Source: DATAOG01 sp963840925
GTDB lineage: Bacteria > Pseudomonadota > Alphaproteobacteria > Geminicoccales > Geminicoccaceae
Assembly (NCBI GenBank): GCA_963840925.1
Contig: CAWJAY010000032.1
Location: 1 to 64,000 of the forward strand
Direction of reading: 5' to 3'
DNA: 64,000 nucleotides
Shown here: positions 39,483 to 48,771 of the stretch, piece by piece
Numbering within the stretch: position 1 is the first letter of the stretch
How the letters are laid out: each line of letters begins with the position of its first letter
Made by a program: the position numbers and the translations under genes
Notes under the pieces: generated by a model
The model's database searches: none
Told to the model about the DNA's origin: nothing
Seen by the model: only the letters and a program-made list of their open reading frames with translations

Positions 39483-41288
39483 TTAGGCCGCCATCTCGTG
39501 CTCGAGCTGCTCGATCAGGCCCTCGAGCAGGCCGAGGCCCTTGGCCCAGAAGCCGGGGTCCGAGGCGTCGAGACCGAAGGGGGCGAGCAGCTCGCGGTGG
39601 CGGCGGGTGCCGCCGGCCCGCAACAGCGCGAGGTAGCGCTCCTGAAAACCTTCGGGCTCGGCCTGATAGACCGCGTACAGCGAGTTCACCAGACAATCGC
39701 CAAAGGCGTAGGCATAGACGTAAAACGGCACGTGGATGAAATGGGGAATGTAGCTCCAGTAGATCCGGTAAGCATCGGCGAAACGGAACGCCGGGCCCAG
39801 GCTCTCCGTCTGCACCTCGAGCCAGACCTTGCCAAGCTCGTCAGCGGTCAGCTCGGCGGCCTTGCGGGCGTCGTGGACGCGGCGCTCGAACTCGACGAAG
39901 GCGATCTGCCGGACCACCGTGTTGAGGCCATCCTCGATCTTGCCGGCGAGCATGATCCGGCGCTGGACCGGATCGGTTTCGGCCTCGAGCAGGGCGCGGA
40001 AGGTCAGCTGCTCGCCGAACACCGAAGCGGTCTCGGCGAGCGTGAGCGGCGTCCCGGCCATCAGCGGGCCCTGCTCGGCGGCCAGCACCTGATGGACGCC
40101 GTGGCCGAGCTCGTGAGCGAGCGTCATCACGTCCCGGGCGCGGCCCTGGTAGTTCATCAGCACGTAGGGATGCAAGCTCGGCACGGTCGGGTGGCAGAAG
40201 GCGCCGGCGTCCTTGCCCGGCCGCAGCGCCGCGTCGATCCAGTTGCGGGCGAAGAAGCGCTCGAGGATCTTGGCGAGCGGCGGCGCGAACCGCCGGTAGG
40301 CGTCGAGCACGATCACCTTGGCATCCGGCCAGGCGATCCGGCGGTCGCTGTCCTCAGGCAGCGGCGCGTTGCGATCCCAGTACTCGAGCTGCTCCAGGCC
40401 GAGCCAGCGCGCCTTGACGCGGTAGTACCGGTGCGACAGGCGCGGGCAGGCGTCGCGGACCGCCGCGATCAGGGCGTCGACGACCTCATCCTCGACCTGG
40501 TTGGCGAGGTTGCGGCTAGAGATCGGCCGGGCGAAGTGGCGCCAGCCGTCCTCGATCTGCTTATCCTTGGCGAGCGTGTTGGTGATCAGCGCGAACAGGC
40601 GGGCGCGGCCGCTGAGCACGCCCGCGATCGAGCCCGCGGCCGCCTCGCGCTTGGCGCGGTCCTTGTCCGAGAGCAAGTCGAAGATCTCGGCGCTGGTCAG
40701 CTCCTTGCCGTCGAGCGGGAAGCGCAGCCCCGCCATCGTCTCGTCGAACAGGCGCATCCAGGCGCTCCGGCCGGTGATCGACTTCTCGTGCAGGACGCGC
40801 TCGATCTCGTCGTCCAGCTGATGCGGCCGGAAGGCGCGCACGTCGCGCAGCCAGGGCCGGTAGCGGGCCAGCGCCGGCGACTGCTCGAGGTTAGTGGCGA
40901 GTGCTGCCTCCTCGATCCGGTTGAGCTCGAGGGTGACGAACAAGAGCCTGGTCGCGGCCTCGTTGACTCGCTCCTGCACGGTCTGAAAGAAGCGGCCGAT
41001 CTCCGGGTCGTCGGTTCTGGCGGCGTGCAGCAGCTGGGCATAGCTCGCGACCCGACCGAGCTGCTCCTCGAGCTGCTCGTAGCGCTCGATCAACGCGGCG
41101 AGCCCGGCGCCGTCCAGCCCGGCGAGCTTGCCCTTGAACTCCGCCTCGAGCGCGCTCGAGGCCGCGAGCGCTGCGCGCAGATCAGCGTCGATCTCGGGCG
41201 CCTCGGGCGAAGCATAGAGATCGCTCAGGTCCCACTCCGGCAACGGTGCCGAAGCCGACGGCGCGGCCTGCTGGCGAAGCTCGATCAT
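39483..41288 (-). CDS. pepF: M3-family oligoendopeptidase F
   Basis: A 601-residue zinc metallopeptidase. The active site is MTLAHELGHGVHQVLAAEQG (HExGH) with the downstream zinc ligand Glu in LTLAETASVFGEQLTFRALL. The N-terminal helical region (PEWDLSDLYASPEAPEIDAD) and the C-terminal YVYAYAFGDCLVNSLYAVYQ are typical of PepF. It degrades short peptides in the cytoplasm. ATG 41288 (MIELRQQAAPSAS) is preferred to an upstream in-frame start at 41348, which lacks homology. Upstream of, and probably co-transcribed with, the ABC1 kinase gene. Confidence 0.92.
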   Translation of the reverse strand: MIELRQQAAPSASAPLPEWDLSDLYASPEAPEIDADLRAALAASSALEAEFKGKLAGLDGAGLAALIERYEQLEEQLGRVASYAQLLHAARTDDPEIGRFFQTVQERVNEAATRLLFVTLELNRIEEAALATNLEQSPALARYRPWLRDVRAFRPHQLDDEIERVLHEKSITGRSAWMRLFDETMAGLRFPLDGKELTSAEIFDLLSDKDRAKREAAAGSIAGVLSGRARLFALITNTLAKDKQIEDGWRHFARPISSRNLANQVEDEVVDALIAAVRDACPRLSHRYYRVKARWLGLEQLEYWDRNAPLPEDSDRRIAWPDAKVIVLDAYRRFAPPLAKILERFFARNWIDAALRPGKDAGAFCHPTVPSLHPYVLMNYQGRARDVMTLAHELGHGVHQVLAAEQGPLMAGTPLTLAETASVFGEQLTFRALLEAETDPVQRRIMLAGKIEDGLNTVVRQIAFVEFERRVHDARKAAELTADELGKVWLEVQTESLGPAFRFADAYRIYWSYIPHFIHVPFYVYAYAFGDCLVNSLYAVYQAEPEGFQERYLALLRAGGTRRHRELLAPFGLDASDPGFWAKGLGLLEGLIEQLEHEMAA

Positions 41289-41455
41289 CCAGTTGCTCCC
41301 GTTGCGGCCTCTGGAGATATAAGCACCGGCCCTGGTCAATCCAGGCAAATCTCGTTATCTGTTCGCGACCGTGAATCCGCCAGCTCCGGGCTGATCCGGA
41401 CGGCCTTCGGCAAGCCAAGCGTCCGCGCGGAAGCGGGCGCTGGCCGGGAGATGGG

Positions 41456-43258
41456 ATGTCGGCCCCGGATCTGGGTTCCAACCTGGTCGAGCTGTTCGAG
41501 CGCAGCGCCCGAGGGCACGGCGAGCGACCGTTTCTCTGGCACAAGCGCGAGGGCGCCTACCGGCCGTGGTCGTGGCAGCGGGTCGCGCGCGAGGCACGGC
41601 TGCTGGCCCGGGTGCTGCGCGCCCAGGGCGTGGCGCCGGGCGACCGGGTGCTGCTGGTCGCCGAGAACCGGCCGGAATGGCTGATCGCCGATCTTGCGAT
41701 CATGACCGCGGGCGGCATCACGGTTCCGGCCTACACCACCAACACCGCCCGCGATCACGGCTATCTGCTCGAGCACAGCGGCGCCGCCGCGGTCGTGGTT
41801 TCGAACGACCGCCTGGCGAAGCAGCTGCTGCCGGCGGTCGCCGAAGCGCCCGCGGCCCGCCTGGTCGTCAGCATCGAGCCGCTCGAGGGCGCCGGCGAGC
41901 TCAACCGGCAGGTGCTGGCCTGGTCGGAGGCGCTGGCCGCGGGCGAGCAGCTGCCCGACCCCGGACCCGATCCGGCGAGCTGCCTGTCCGCGAGCGACAC
42001 CGCGTGCTTCATCTACACCTCCGGCACCGGCGGCAAGCCCAAAGGCGTCATGCTGACCCATGGCAACGTGCTCGCCAACGTCGCCGGCTCGTCGGCGGCG
42101 CTCGCGCTGCTCGGCCTCGACGAGCACGAGGTCTTCCTGTCGTTTCTGCCGCTGTCGCACGCCTACGAGCACACGGCCGGCCAGTTCCTGCCGATGGCGG
42201 TCGGGGCGCAGATCTACTACGCCGACGGCCTCGAGACGCTGACGACCAACCTGCTCGAGGCGCGGCCGACGGTCATGACCTGCGTGCCGCGGCTCTACGA
42301 GATCATGCGCCAGCGCATCCTGAGCGGGGTTGCCCGCCAGACCGGGCTGAAGCCCAGGCTGTTCCGGAAAACCGTCGAGCTCGGCAGCAAAGCCTACGAA
42401 CGGTCGGCCTCGCTCGGGCTTGGCGAGCGGCTGCTCAACGGCATGCTCGACCCTCTGGTCCGCCGGCAGGTGCGGGCGCGCTTCGGCGGCCGGATCAAGG
42501 CCCTGATCTCGGGCGGGGCGCCGCTCAATTACGAGGTCGGGCTGTTCTTCACGGCACTGGGCCTGCCGGTGTTCCAGGGCTACGGCCAGACCGAATGTGC
42601 GCCGGTGGCGACCGTTAACACGCCGCGCCAAATCAAGCTGCACACGGTCGGGCCGCCGCTCCCGGGCATCGAGGTCAAGCTCGCGGCCGACGGCGAGATC
42701 CTGATCCGCGGCGAGTTGGTCATGCAGGGCTATTGGCGTGACCACGAGGCGACCGCCGAGGCATTGCGCGACGGCTGGCTGCACACCGGCGACGTCGGGC
42801 TGATCGACGCCGACGGCTTCCTCCAGATCACCGACCGCAAGAAGGACATCATCGTCAACTCCGGCGGCGACAACATCTCGCCCCAGCGCGTCGAAGGGGT
42901 GCTCCTGCTCGAGCCGGAAATCGGCCAGGCGATCGTCTACGGCGACCGGCAGCCGCACCTGGTTGCGCTGCTGGTGGCGGACCCGGACTTCGCCCGCAGC
43001 TACGCGCGCGCCCATCGGCTCCCGGACGACCTCGGCACGCTCGCAAAGGACGAGGGCTTTGAACGGGTGATCGGTGAGGCGGTCAAGCGGGCCAACCAGA
43101 GCCTCTCGGTGCTCGAGCGGGTGCGCCACTTCAGGCTCATGCCCGAGCCGTTCAGCATCGAGAACGGCATGATGACCCCGACCCTGAAACTCAAGCGCCA
43201 GGTCATCTACCGGACCCACCACGAGCTGTTCGAGAGCCTGTACGAGGCGCACCGCTGA
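41456..43258 (+). CDS. fadD: Long-chain acyl-CoA synthetase (AMP-forming)
   Basis: A 600-residue ANL-superfamily enzyme. The phosphate loop is FIYTSGTGGKPKGVMLTHGN, the acyl-site motif is FQGYGQTECAPVATVNTP, the AMP-binding Asp is in LHTGDVGLIDADGFLQITDR, and the hinge is DRKKDIIVNSGGDNISPQRV. The layout matches FadD15/ACSL-type enzymes that activate long-chain fatty acids to acyl-CoA. It is divergent from pepF with a 167-base gap. Symbol is by family; a non-fatty substrate is possible. Confidence 0.9.
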   Translation: MSAPDLGSNLVELFERSARGHGERPFLWHKREGAYRPWSWQRVAREARLLARVLRAQGVAPGDRVLLVAENRPEWLIADLAIMTAGGITVPAYTTNTARDHGYLLEHSGAAAVVVSNDRLAKQLLPAVAEAPAARLVVSIEPLEGAGELNRQVLAWSEALAAGEQLPDPGPDPASCLSASDTACFIYTSGTGGKPKGVMLTHGNVLANVAGSSAALALLGLDEHEVFLSFLPLSHAYEHTAGQFLPMAVGAQIYYADGLETLTTNLLEARPTVMTCVPRLYEIMRQRILSGVARQTGLKPRLFRKTVELGSKAYERSASLGLGERLLNGMLDPLVRRQVRARFGGRIKALISGGAPLNYEVGLFFTALGLPVFQGYGQTECAPVATVNTPRQIKLHTVGPPLPGIEVKLAADGEILIRGELVMQGYWRDHEATAEALRDGWLHTGDVGLIDADGFLQITDRKKDIIVNSGGDNISPQRVEGVLLLEPEIGQAIVYGDRQPHLVALLVADPDFARSYARAHRLPDDLGTLAKDEGFERVIGEAVKRANQSLSVLERVRHFRLMPEPFSIENGMMTPTLKLKRQVIYRTHHELFESLYEAHR

Positions 43259-43403
43259 TGGGCGCGGTGGCTGCGGCGAGGCCGGGGCGGCAGACCGCCG
43301 GTCGCGCGCGCCGTCCTGGCGGGTCTTCGGGGAGCTTGGAGACCTGCCGGAGATCGCCTACTGATCTGATCTGGCTTGATGAGAAGAGGGTGGGAACCAG
43401 GCC

Positions 43404-43778
43404 ATGATCGATCACATCGGGCTCAGTGTCAGCGACTATGAGGAGAGCAAGGCATTTTACCTGGCGACGCTCGCGCCGCTCGGCTATGCGCTGGTGATGG
43501 AGATTGCCGATGCCGGGCCGGCTGCGGGCCTCGGCGCGGGCGGCAAGCCTGACTTCTGGATCGCGGCCGGCGCGGCGACCACGCCGCATACCCACATCGC
43601 CTTTCGCGCCCGCGATCGCACCACGGTGCGGGCGTTCCACGAAGCGGCACTCGCCGCGGGGGCGCGCGACAACGGCGCGCCCAGTCTGCGCCCGCAATAC
43701 CATCCGAACTACTACGGCGCCTTCGTCCTCGATCGCGATGGCCACAACGTCGAGGTGGTCTGCCACGACCCGGAATGA
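43404..43778 (+). CDS. VOC (glyoxalase/dioxygenase) superfamily protein
   Basis: A 124-residue VOC protein: MIDHIGLSVSDYEESKAFYL opens the first beta-alpha-beta module with the metal His, TTPHTHIAFRARDRTTVRAF the second, and YGAFVLDRDGHNVEVVCHDP supplies the terminal Glu. This subfamily has metal-dependent lyase or isomerase members; the substrate is unknown. ATG 43404 follows GGGAACCAGGCC. Confidence 0.88.
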   Translation: MIDHIGLSVSDYEESKAFYLATLAPLGYALVMEIADAGPAAGLGAGGKPDFWIAAGAATTPHTHIAFRARDRTTVRAFHEAALAAGARDNGAPSLRPQYHPNYYGAFVLDRDGHNVEVVCHDPE

Positions 43779-43847
43779 TTTCTTCCCATTTTCTACCAGG
43801 ACTTGTGCTAAAGGAAGCTCGCTGGCTCAAGATCTGGGTATCCAGGC

Positions 43848-44288
43848 ATGGCGAGCAGGAGGACCGAAGCCAGGCGGCTGCCGATCGAGCTACGCCTGGT
43901 CCGGTGGCTCTTCAAAGTGGCCTGGCGCCTGCCGGTCTGGCTGCTGGCGCTGGTCGGGCTCGTGCTCTGGCTGCTCGCCTGGCCCTTGCGCCGGCCCGGC
44001 ACGGTTGCGGTCGAATGGCCGAATGCCGACGTCTTCTACCGCTCCCATCGCTGGCGGCGGGCGCGGACCGATGCGCTCGAGGGCAATCGGGAACGCTATG
44101 GCGCGCTCACCTGCGAGTGCTGCCTGACGCAGGCCACGGCGCAATGGCACGTCGATCACATCCGGCCGCGCTCGAGCCATCCGGAACTCGCCCTCGACCC
44201 CGCCAATCACCAGGTCCTGTGCGCCGACTGCAATCTCGGCAAGGGCCTGCGCTACGCGACCGACTGGCGCTATCAGGGGCAGAGCTGA
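43848..44288 (+). CDS. HNH endonuclease with N-terminal membrane segment
   Basis: A 146-residue protein. A basic start (MASRRTEARRLPIELRLVRW) leads to a hydrophobic stretch at residues 25-48 (LPVWLLALVGLVLWLLAW). The second half is a complete HNH domain with a zinc knuckle: CECC, then WHVDHIRPRSSHPELALDPA with the catalytic His, and NHQVLCADCNLGKG with the Asn and the second Cys pair. A membrane-tethered HNH nuclease could act on entering DNA or in envelope-linked DNA processing. It converges on and overlaps the FecE-type gene by 16 bases. Confidence 0.82.
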   Translation: MASRRTEARRLPIELRLVRWLFKVAWRLPVWLLALVGLVLWLLAWPLRRPGTVAVEWPNADVFYRSHRWRRARTDALEGNRERYGALTCECCLTQATAQWHVDHIRPRSSHPELALDPANHQVLCADCNLGKGLRYATDWRYQGQS

Positions 44289-45064
44289 CCGGATGGGCCG
44301 AGGTCGGGGGCGCAGACGATGTGGCCGGTGGCCAGGCGCTCGATCGCGACCTTGATGCCGTAGACCGTCTCGAGGCGGGTAGGGGTCAGGATGGTGGCCG
44401 GTGGCCCCTGGGCCAGCAACGCGCCGGCGTGCAGCAGGGCGACCCAGGTTGCGCAGGCGAAGGCGTGGTCGGGAGCGTGGGTCGAGAGCACGATGCCGTA
44501 GCCCTCCGCGGCGAGGGCCCGCACCTGGCGGAGCACCAGGGCCTGGTTGCCGAAGTCCAGGCTCGCGGTCGGCTCGTCCATGACGATCAGCGGCGCCGCC
44601 TGGGCGAGCGCCCGGGCGATCAGCGCGAGCTGGCGCTGGCCGCCGCTGATTCGGGTGTAGTCGGCCTCCGCCAGCGCCTCGATCCCGAGCATGCGCAGCG
44701 CTGCGAGCGCGGCCGCGTGATCGGCGGCGCCCGGGCTCGCGAACGGCCCCAGATGCGCGGTCCGCCCCATCAGCACCATGTCCTGGACGCGGTATGGAAA
44801 ATGCGCCGCATGCGCCTGCGGCACGTAGGCGATCCGGCGGGCGATCTCGGCGCGCGCCATGCCTGGGAGCGGCCGTCCGTCGAGCAGGACGCGGCCGCCT
44901 TGGGCCGGCAGCAGGCCGAGCAGGGTCTTAAACAGCGTGGTCTTGCCGGCGCCGTTGGGCCCGAGCAGACAGACGACCTCGCCGCCGCCGACCGCGAGAT
45001 CGACGCCCTGCCCGACCGGCTTGCCCGGATAGCCGAAGGCCAGGTTCTCGGCCTCGAGCCTCAT
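44273..45064 (-). CDS. FecE/BtuD-type ABC transporter ATP-binding protein
   Basis: A 263-residue ATPase: Walker A LLGPNGAGKTTLFKTLLGLL, Q loop AYVPQAHAAHFPYRVQDMVL, signature ISGGQRQLALIARALAQA, Walker B PLIVMDEPTASLDFGNQALV and switch His LSTHAPDHAF. The HFPYRVQDMVLMGRTAHLG stretch is typical of iron-siderophore, cobalamin, heme and molybdate (MolC) importers. Its ATG overlaps the permease stop (ATGA). Confidence 0.9.
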   Translation of the reverse strand: MRLEAENLAFGYPGKPVGQGVDLAVGGGEVVCLLGPNGAGKTTLFKTLLGLLPAQGGRVLLDGRPLPGMARAEIARRIAYVPQAHAAHFPYRVQDMVLMGRTAHLGPFASPGAADHAAALAALRMLGIEALAEADYTRISGGQRQLALIARALAQAAPLIVMDEPTASLDFGNQALVLRQVRALAAEGYGIVLSTHAPDHAFACATWVALLHAGALLAQGPPATILTPTRLETVYGIKVAIERLATGHIVCAPDLGPSGQLCP

Positions 45065-46140
45065 GCCCAGCCATGCCGCCCGCGCGCGAGCAGCCAGAGA
45101 AACACCGGGGCGCCGACGAACGCGGTCAGGATGCCGATCGGGGTCTCGACCGCGGCGATCGTGCGCGCCAGCGTGTCGACCAGCAAAAGGTAGCCGGCGC
45201 CCAGGATCATCGCCGCCGGTAGCAGGCGATCGAAGTTGGGGCCGACCAGCATCCGCGCCATGTGCGGCATGATCAGCCCGACCCAGCCGATCACCCCCGA
45301 GATGGCGACCGCGCTCGCGGTGATCAGCGTCGCGGCCGCGATCACCACGGCCCGCAGCCGCGCGGCGTCGATGCCGAGCGCGCTTGCCTCCTCGTCACCG
45401 AGCGAGAGGACGTTGATCCGCCAGCGCAACAGCGCCAGCGGCGCGAGGCCGAGCAGCGCCAGCGGCACGGTCGCGGCGAGGTCCTCAAGCTTGATGCTGG
45501 CGAGGCTGCCGAGCAGCCAGAACGTGATCGCCGGCAGCTGATCGTAGGGGTCGGCCAACACCTTGAGCAGCGAGATCGCCGAGCCCGCGAGCGCGCCGAC
45601 GACGACGCCCGCGAGCACGAGCACCAGCACTGGCTCGCGGCCGCGCACCGAGGCCGCGATCAGCAGCACGAGGCCGACCGTGGCCAGCCCGGTTGCGAAC
45701 CCGAGCAGCTGGATCGCCGCGACCGGCAGCGACAGAAAAATGCCGAGCACGGCGCCGAGCCCGGCGCCGGCCGAGACGCCCAGAATGTCGGGCGAGACCA
45801 GCGGGTTGCGGAACAGGCCCTGATAGCTGGCGCCGGCGGCGGCGAGCGCTGCCCCGATCAGGAGCGCGGCCCCGACCCGCGGCAGCCGGACGAAGAACAG
45901 CACCGTGTCGAGGGTCGAGCCTTCGGCAGGCACCGCGCCGGTCAGGCGGTCGGCGGCCGCCCGCAGCGCCTCGCCGGGGGTGATCGGAAAGGGGCCGACC
46001 AGCATGGCGCCAAGCGCGAGCGCCAGCAGGCCGAGGCCGAGCAGGGGCGTCGCGAGCTGCCCCCGCGTCAGGCGCAGGCCCTCGCGAATTCCGGGTCCTC
46101 GCGGGCATGCGGTCGAGCTCGGCTCCGGTAAGGTCGACAT
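45061..46140 (-). CDS. FecCD-family ABC transporter permease
   Basis: A 359-residue permease with about ten helices. Signatures are LRLPRVGAALLIGAALAAAG, SYQGLFRNPLVSPDILGVSA, GAGLGAVLGIFLSLPVA and SGVIGWVGLIMPHMARMLVG. The start ATG 46140 (MSTLPEPSSTACPRGPG) is chosen because homology begins soon after; the frame extends upstream without family sequence. No binding protein of this class is encoded nearby. The next upstream gene is the tungstate receptor, so molybdate/tungstate or another metal chelate are candidate substrates. Confidence 0.9.
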   Translation of the reverse strand: MSTLPEPSSTACPRGPGIREGLRLTRGQLATPLLGLGLLALALGAMLVGPFPITPGEALRAAADRLTGAVPAEGSTLDTVLFFVRLPRVGAALLIGAALAAAGASYQGLFRNPLVSPDILGVSAGAGLGAVLGIFLSLPVAAIQLLGFATGLATVGLVLLIAASVRGREPVLVLVLAGVVVGALAGSAISLLKVLADPYDQLPAITFWLLGSLASIKLEDLAATVPLALLGLAPLALLRWRINVLSLGDEEASALGIDAARLRAVVIAAATLITASAVAISGVIGWVGLIMPHMARMLVGPNFDRLLPAAMILGAGYLLLVDTLARTIAAVETPIGILTAFVGAPVFLWLLARGRHGWA

Positions 46141-46223
46141 CTCGGAGGTGCGGTCGAACTTTCCTGGTGAGCGGACGCAGATCTTGCCGGAAACGGTCCG
46201 GTAGAACAGGCCGGCGAGCCGCC

Positions 46224-47054
46224 TCAGCCCGAGGGCTTGGCGTTGGGGAAGAACAGCTGCTGGCCGTCGATCTGATAGCCGGCGATCGCCGCCTGGCCGT
46301 CCGGACCGAGCACCCAGTCGACGAAATCCTCGCCAGCCTCTTCCCTGACGTTCGGGCAATGGTCCGGGTCCACGCGAATGACCCCGTATTGATTGAACAG
46401 GCGAGGGTCGCCCTCGACCTTGACCTGGAGCCCGTCCTTGTTCTCGAAGCTGAGCCAGGTGCCCCGGTCGGTCAGCACGTAGGCGCCCATTCCGACCGCG
46501 GCGTTCAAGGTCGCACCCATGCCCGAGCCCGTCTCGCGATACCACTCGCCGCTCGCCCCGGAGGGATCGACGCCGGCCGCCTGCCAGAGGCTCATCTCCT
46601 TCTTGTAGGTGCCGGAATCATCGGCCCGCGAGGCGAACGCCGCCTTGGCCTCCGCGATCGACTTGAGCGCCGCCGCCGCGTCGCTGGTGCCGCCGATCTT
46701 GGCCGGGTCGGCCGTGGGCCCGACGATCACGAAGTCGTTGTACATGACGTCGAAGCGCTCGACCCCATAGCCGGCGGCGACGAATTTCTCCTCATCGGGC
46801 TTGGCATGCACGAACAGGACGTCGCCATCGCAGTTCTGGGCGTTCTTGAGCGCCTGGCCGGTGCCGACCGCGACCACCCGAACCTCGATCCCGGTCGCAT
46901 CCTGGAACTTCGGCAGCAGCTCGTCGAACAGGCCGGAGTTCTCGGTCGACGTGGTCGACTGGACGATGATGAACGGATCGGCGGCGACCAGCGGGCCGGG
47001 GGCCAGCACGGCCGCACAGGCGGCGATCACCGTCAAAAAGGCACGTCGAACCAT
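46224..47054 (-). CDS. tupA: Tungstate-binding protein TupA
   Basis: A 276-residue periplasmic receptor. The signal peptide is residues 1-25 (FLTVIAACAAVLAPGPLVA then ADPF). The TupA motif IIVQSTTSTENSGLFDELLP supplies the TTSTxxSG oxyanion site, and SRADDSGTYKKEMSLWQAAG the second site. TupA binds tungstate far more tightly than molybdate, feeding W to enzymes such as formate dehydrogenase or aldehyde oxidoreductase. Third gene of the operon tupB-tupC-tupA on the minus strand, 23 bases after the ATPase gene. Confidence 0.9.
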   Translation of the reverse strand: MVRRAFLTVIAACAAVLAPGPLVAADPFIIVQSTTSTENSGLFDELLPKFQDATGIEVRVVAVGTGQALKNAQNCDGDVLFVHAKPDEEKFVAAGYGVERFDVMYNDFVIVGPTADPAKIGGTSDAAAALKSIAEAKAAFASRADDSGTYKKEMSLWQAAGVDPSGASGEWYRETGSGMGATLNAAVGMGAYVLTDRGTWLSFENKDGLQVKVEGDPRLFNQYGVIRVDPDHCPNVREEAGEDFVDWVLGPDGQAAIAGYQIDGQQLFFPNAKPSG

Positions 47055-47077
47055 CGAAGCCTCCGCTGGCGATTGAC

Positions 47078-47842
47078 TTAGAGCACGATGCGTCCGGCCA
47101 CAAAGGCCTCGGCCCTGGCCGAGGCGGGAGCGGCAAAGAAGCGGGCGGCGGCGGCCTGCTCCTCGACCCGCCCCTGGTGCAGGAAGACGATCTCGTCGGC
47201 CAGGCGGCGCGCCTGCCCGAGGTCGTGGGTGACCAGGATAATCTTGACGCCGTCCTCGTGGGCGCGCTGGACCAGGGCCTCGATGGCGAGCGTCGAGGCC
47301 GGGTCGAGGTTGGCGGCCGGCTCATCGAGGAACAGGACCTCGGGCTCGAGGCTGAGCGCGCGTGCGAGCGCCAGGCGTTGCTGCTCGCCGCCGGAGAGCC
47401 GCCTGGCCGGGCTGCGCGCGAGCGCTGCGAGCCCGGCGATCGCGAGCATCTCGCGGGCCCGGGCGGCGCGCGCGATGAACGGCACGCCGCGAGCGGCGAG
47501 CGCGTGGCGGAGGTTGCCGGTCGCCGAGCGGCGGAGCAGCACGGGCCTCTGGAACACCATGGCCTGGCGTCGCCGGATGCCCCGGCTGGCGGGCTGGCCG
47601 GCCCACAGCACCCTGCCGGCGTCCGGCTGCAGCAGGCCGTGCAGCAGGCGTAGCAGGAGGCTCTTGCCGGAGCCGTTCGGGCCCATGACCACGGTGCGCA
47701 GGCCCGGGCGCAGCACGAGGTCGAGCCCATCGATCAGCCGCCGGCCGCCGGCCTCGAACACGAGCCCTCTCGCCTCGAGCGGCAGGATCGGCGGCGCCGA
47801 CGCCGCCTGGGCGATCTCGAACGGCAGCGCCCGCTCAAGCAT
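47078..47842 (-). CDS. tupC: Tungstate ABC transporter ATP-binding protein
   Basis: A 254-residue ATPase: Walker A VMGPNGSGKSLLLRLLHGLL, Q loop region AMVFQRPVLLRRSATGNLRH, signature RRLSGGEQQRLALARALSLE, Walker B LFLDEPAANLDPAS and switch His LVTHDLGQARRLAD. The FQRPVLLRRS pattern is common to phosphate, tungstate and molybdate importers. Its start overlaps the permease end by 8 bases. Confidence 0.9.
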   Translation of the reverse strand: MLERALPFEIAQAASAPPILPLEARGLVFEAGGRRLIDGLDLVLRPGLRTVVMGPNGSGKSLLLRLLHGLLQPDAGRVLWAGQPASRGIRRRQAMVFQRPVLLRRSATGNLRHALAARGVPFIARAARAREMLAIAGLAALARSPARRLSGGEQQRLALARALSLEPEVLFLDEPAANLDPASTLAIEALVQRAHEDGVKIILVTHDLGQARRLADEIVFLHQGRVEEQAAAARFFAAPASARAEAFVAGRIVL

Positions 47843-48542
47843 AGGCGGTCCGGGCAGCAGTCTGGCGCATCGCCATGACCGCGCCGTTGATCACGATCGC
47901 CAGCGTGAGCAGGATCAGGCCGAGCGCCAGCGCCAGCGCGAGGTTGCCCTTGGCGGTCTCGAGCGCGATCGTGGTGGTCATCACGCGGGTGACGTGATTG
48001 ATGTTGCCGCCGACGATCAGCACGGCGCCGACCTCGGCGGCCGCCCGGCCGAAGCCGGCGAGCGCCACGGTCAGCAGGCTGTAGCGAGCGTCCCAGAGCA
48101 GCGTGCCGACCATGGCCCAGGTGCCGAGGCCCAGTGAGCGCAGCTGCTCGTCGTACTCCTGCCGCAGGTCCTCGATCACCTGTCGGGCGAGCGCGGCGAC
48201 TATCGGGGTCACCAGCACGGTCTGGGCGATGACCATCGCGGTCGGCGTGTAGAGCAGGCCCAGCACTCCGAGCGGGCCGGCGCCGGACACCAGGACGTAG
48301 ATCAGCAGCCCGACCACGACCGGCGGCAGCCCCATCAGAGCATTGAGCACCAGCAGCAGCGCCCCGCGACCCGGAAAATCGATGACCGCGAGGCCGGCGC
48401 CGAGCGGCAGGCCGAGGGCGCAGGCGATCACGACCGCGGACAGGCTCACCTGCAACGACAGCAGCACGATCTCGGCCAGCGCCGGATCGCGGGCGCCGAT
48501 CAACGCCAGGGCCAGCCCGAAGGCGGCGGTGAAATCCTGCAT
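47835..48542 (-). CDS. tupB: Tungstate ABC transporter permease
   Basis: A 235-residue permease with five to six helices (IVLLSLQVSLSAVVIACALG, LLLVLNALMGLPPVVVGLLI, TAMVIAQTVLVTPIVAALAR). The cytoplasmic EAA-like loop is YDEQLRSLGLGTWAMVGTLL, and GFGRAAAEVGAVLIVGGNIN is the TupB/ModB C-terminal signature. The start ATG 48542 (MQDFTAAFGLALALI) is favoured over a longer frame from 48659. First gene of the operon; no clear ModE box was seen upstream. Confidence 0.9.
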   Translation of the reverse strand: MQDFTAAFGLALALIGARDPALAEIVLLSLQVSLSAVVIACALGLPLGAGLAVIDFPGRGALLLVLNALMGLPPVVVGLLIYVLVSGAGPLGVLGLLYTPTAMVIAQTVLVTPIVAALARQVIEDLRQEYDEQLRSLGLGTWAMVGTLLWDARYSLLTVALAGFGRAAAEVGAVLIVGGNINHVTRVMTTTIALETAKGNLALALALGLILLTLAIVINGAVMAMRQTAARTAYA

Positions 48543-48771
48543 CGCAAGTCTCCTCCCCGGGGTTGCCGATGCTAGCACTGCGCTGGATTGGACCACAATC
48601 CCGACTGACGTCAATGAGTTATAGGATGATCGGCAGGCGGATGCTCGACCAGTCGGCAAAAAGTGCTACAATGACTGGTCGGTGATCGCTAGGTCCGGGC
48701 ATGAATTCGAAAGCCCAAACCGTGGTCGAAACCTGTCAGGCGGCTGCCCAGGTCGCCTCGAGGAGGACGCC

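Noticed and set aside
41336..43252. Minus-strand open frame of 638 codons opposite the acyl-CoA synthetase
   Set aside because: Shadow of a gene with complete ANL motifs on the plus strand.
48543..48771. ModE-type operator ahead of tupB
   Set aside because: GTTATAGGATGATCGG is only loosely similar to half of a ModE box and lacks the second half at the right spacing.
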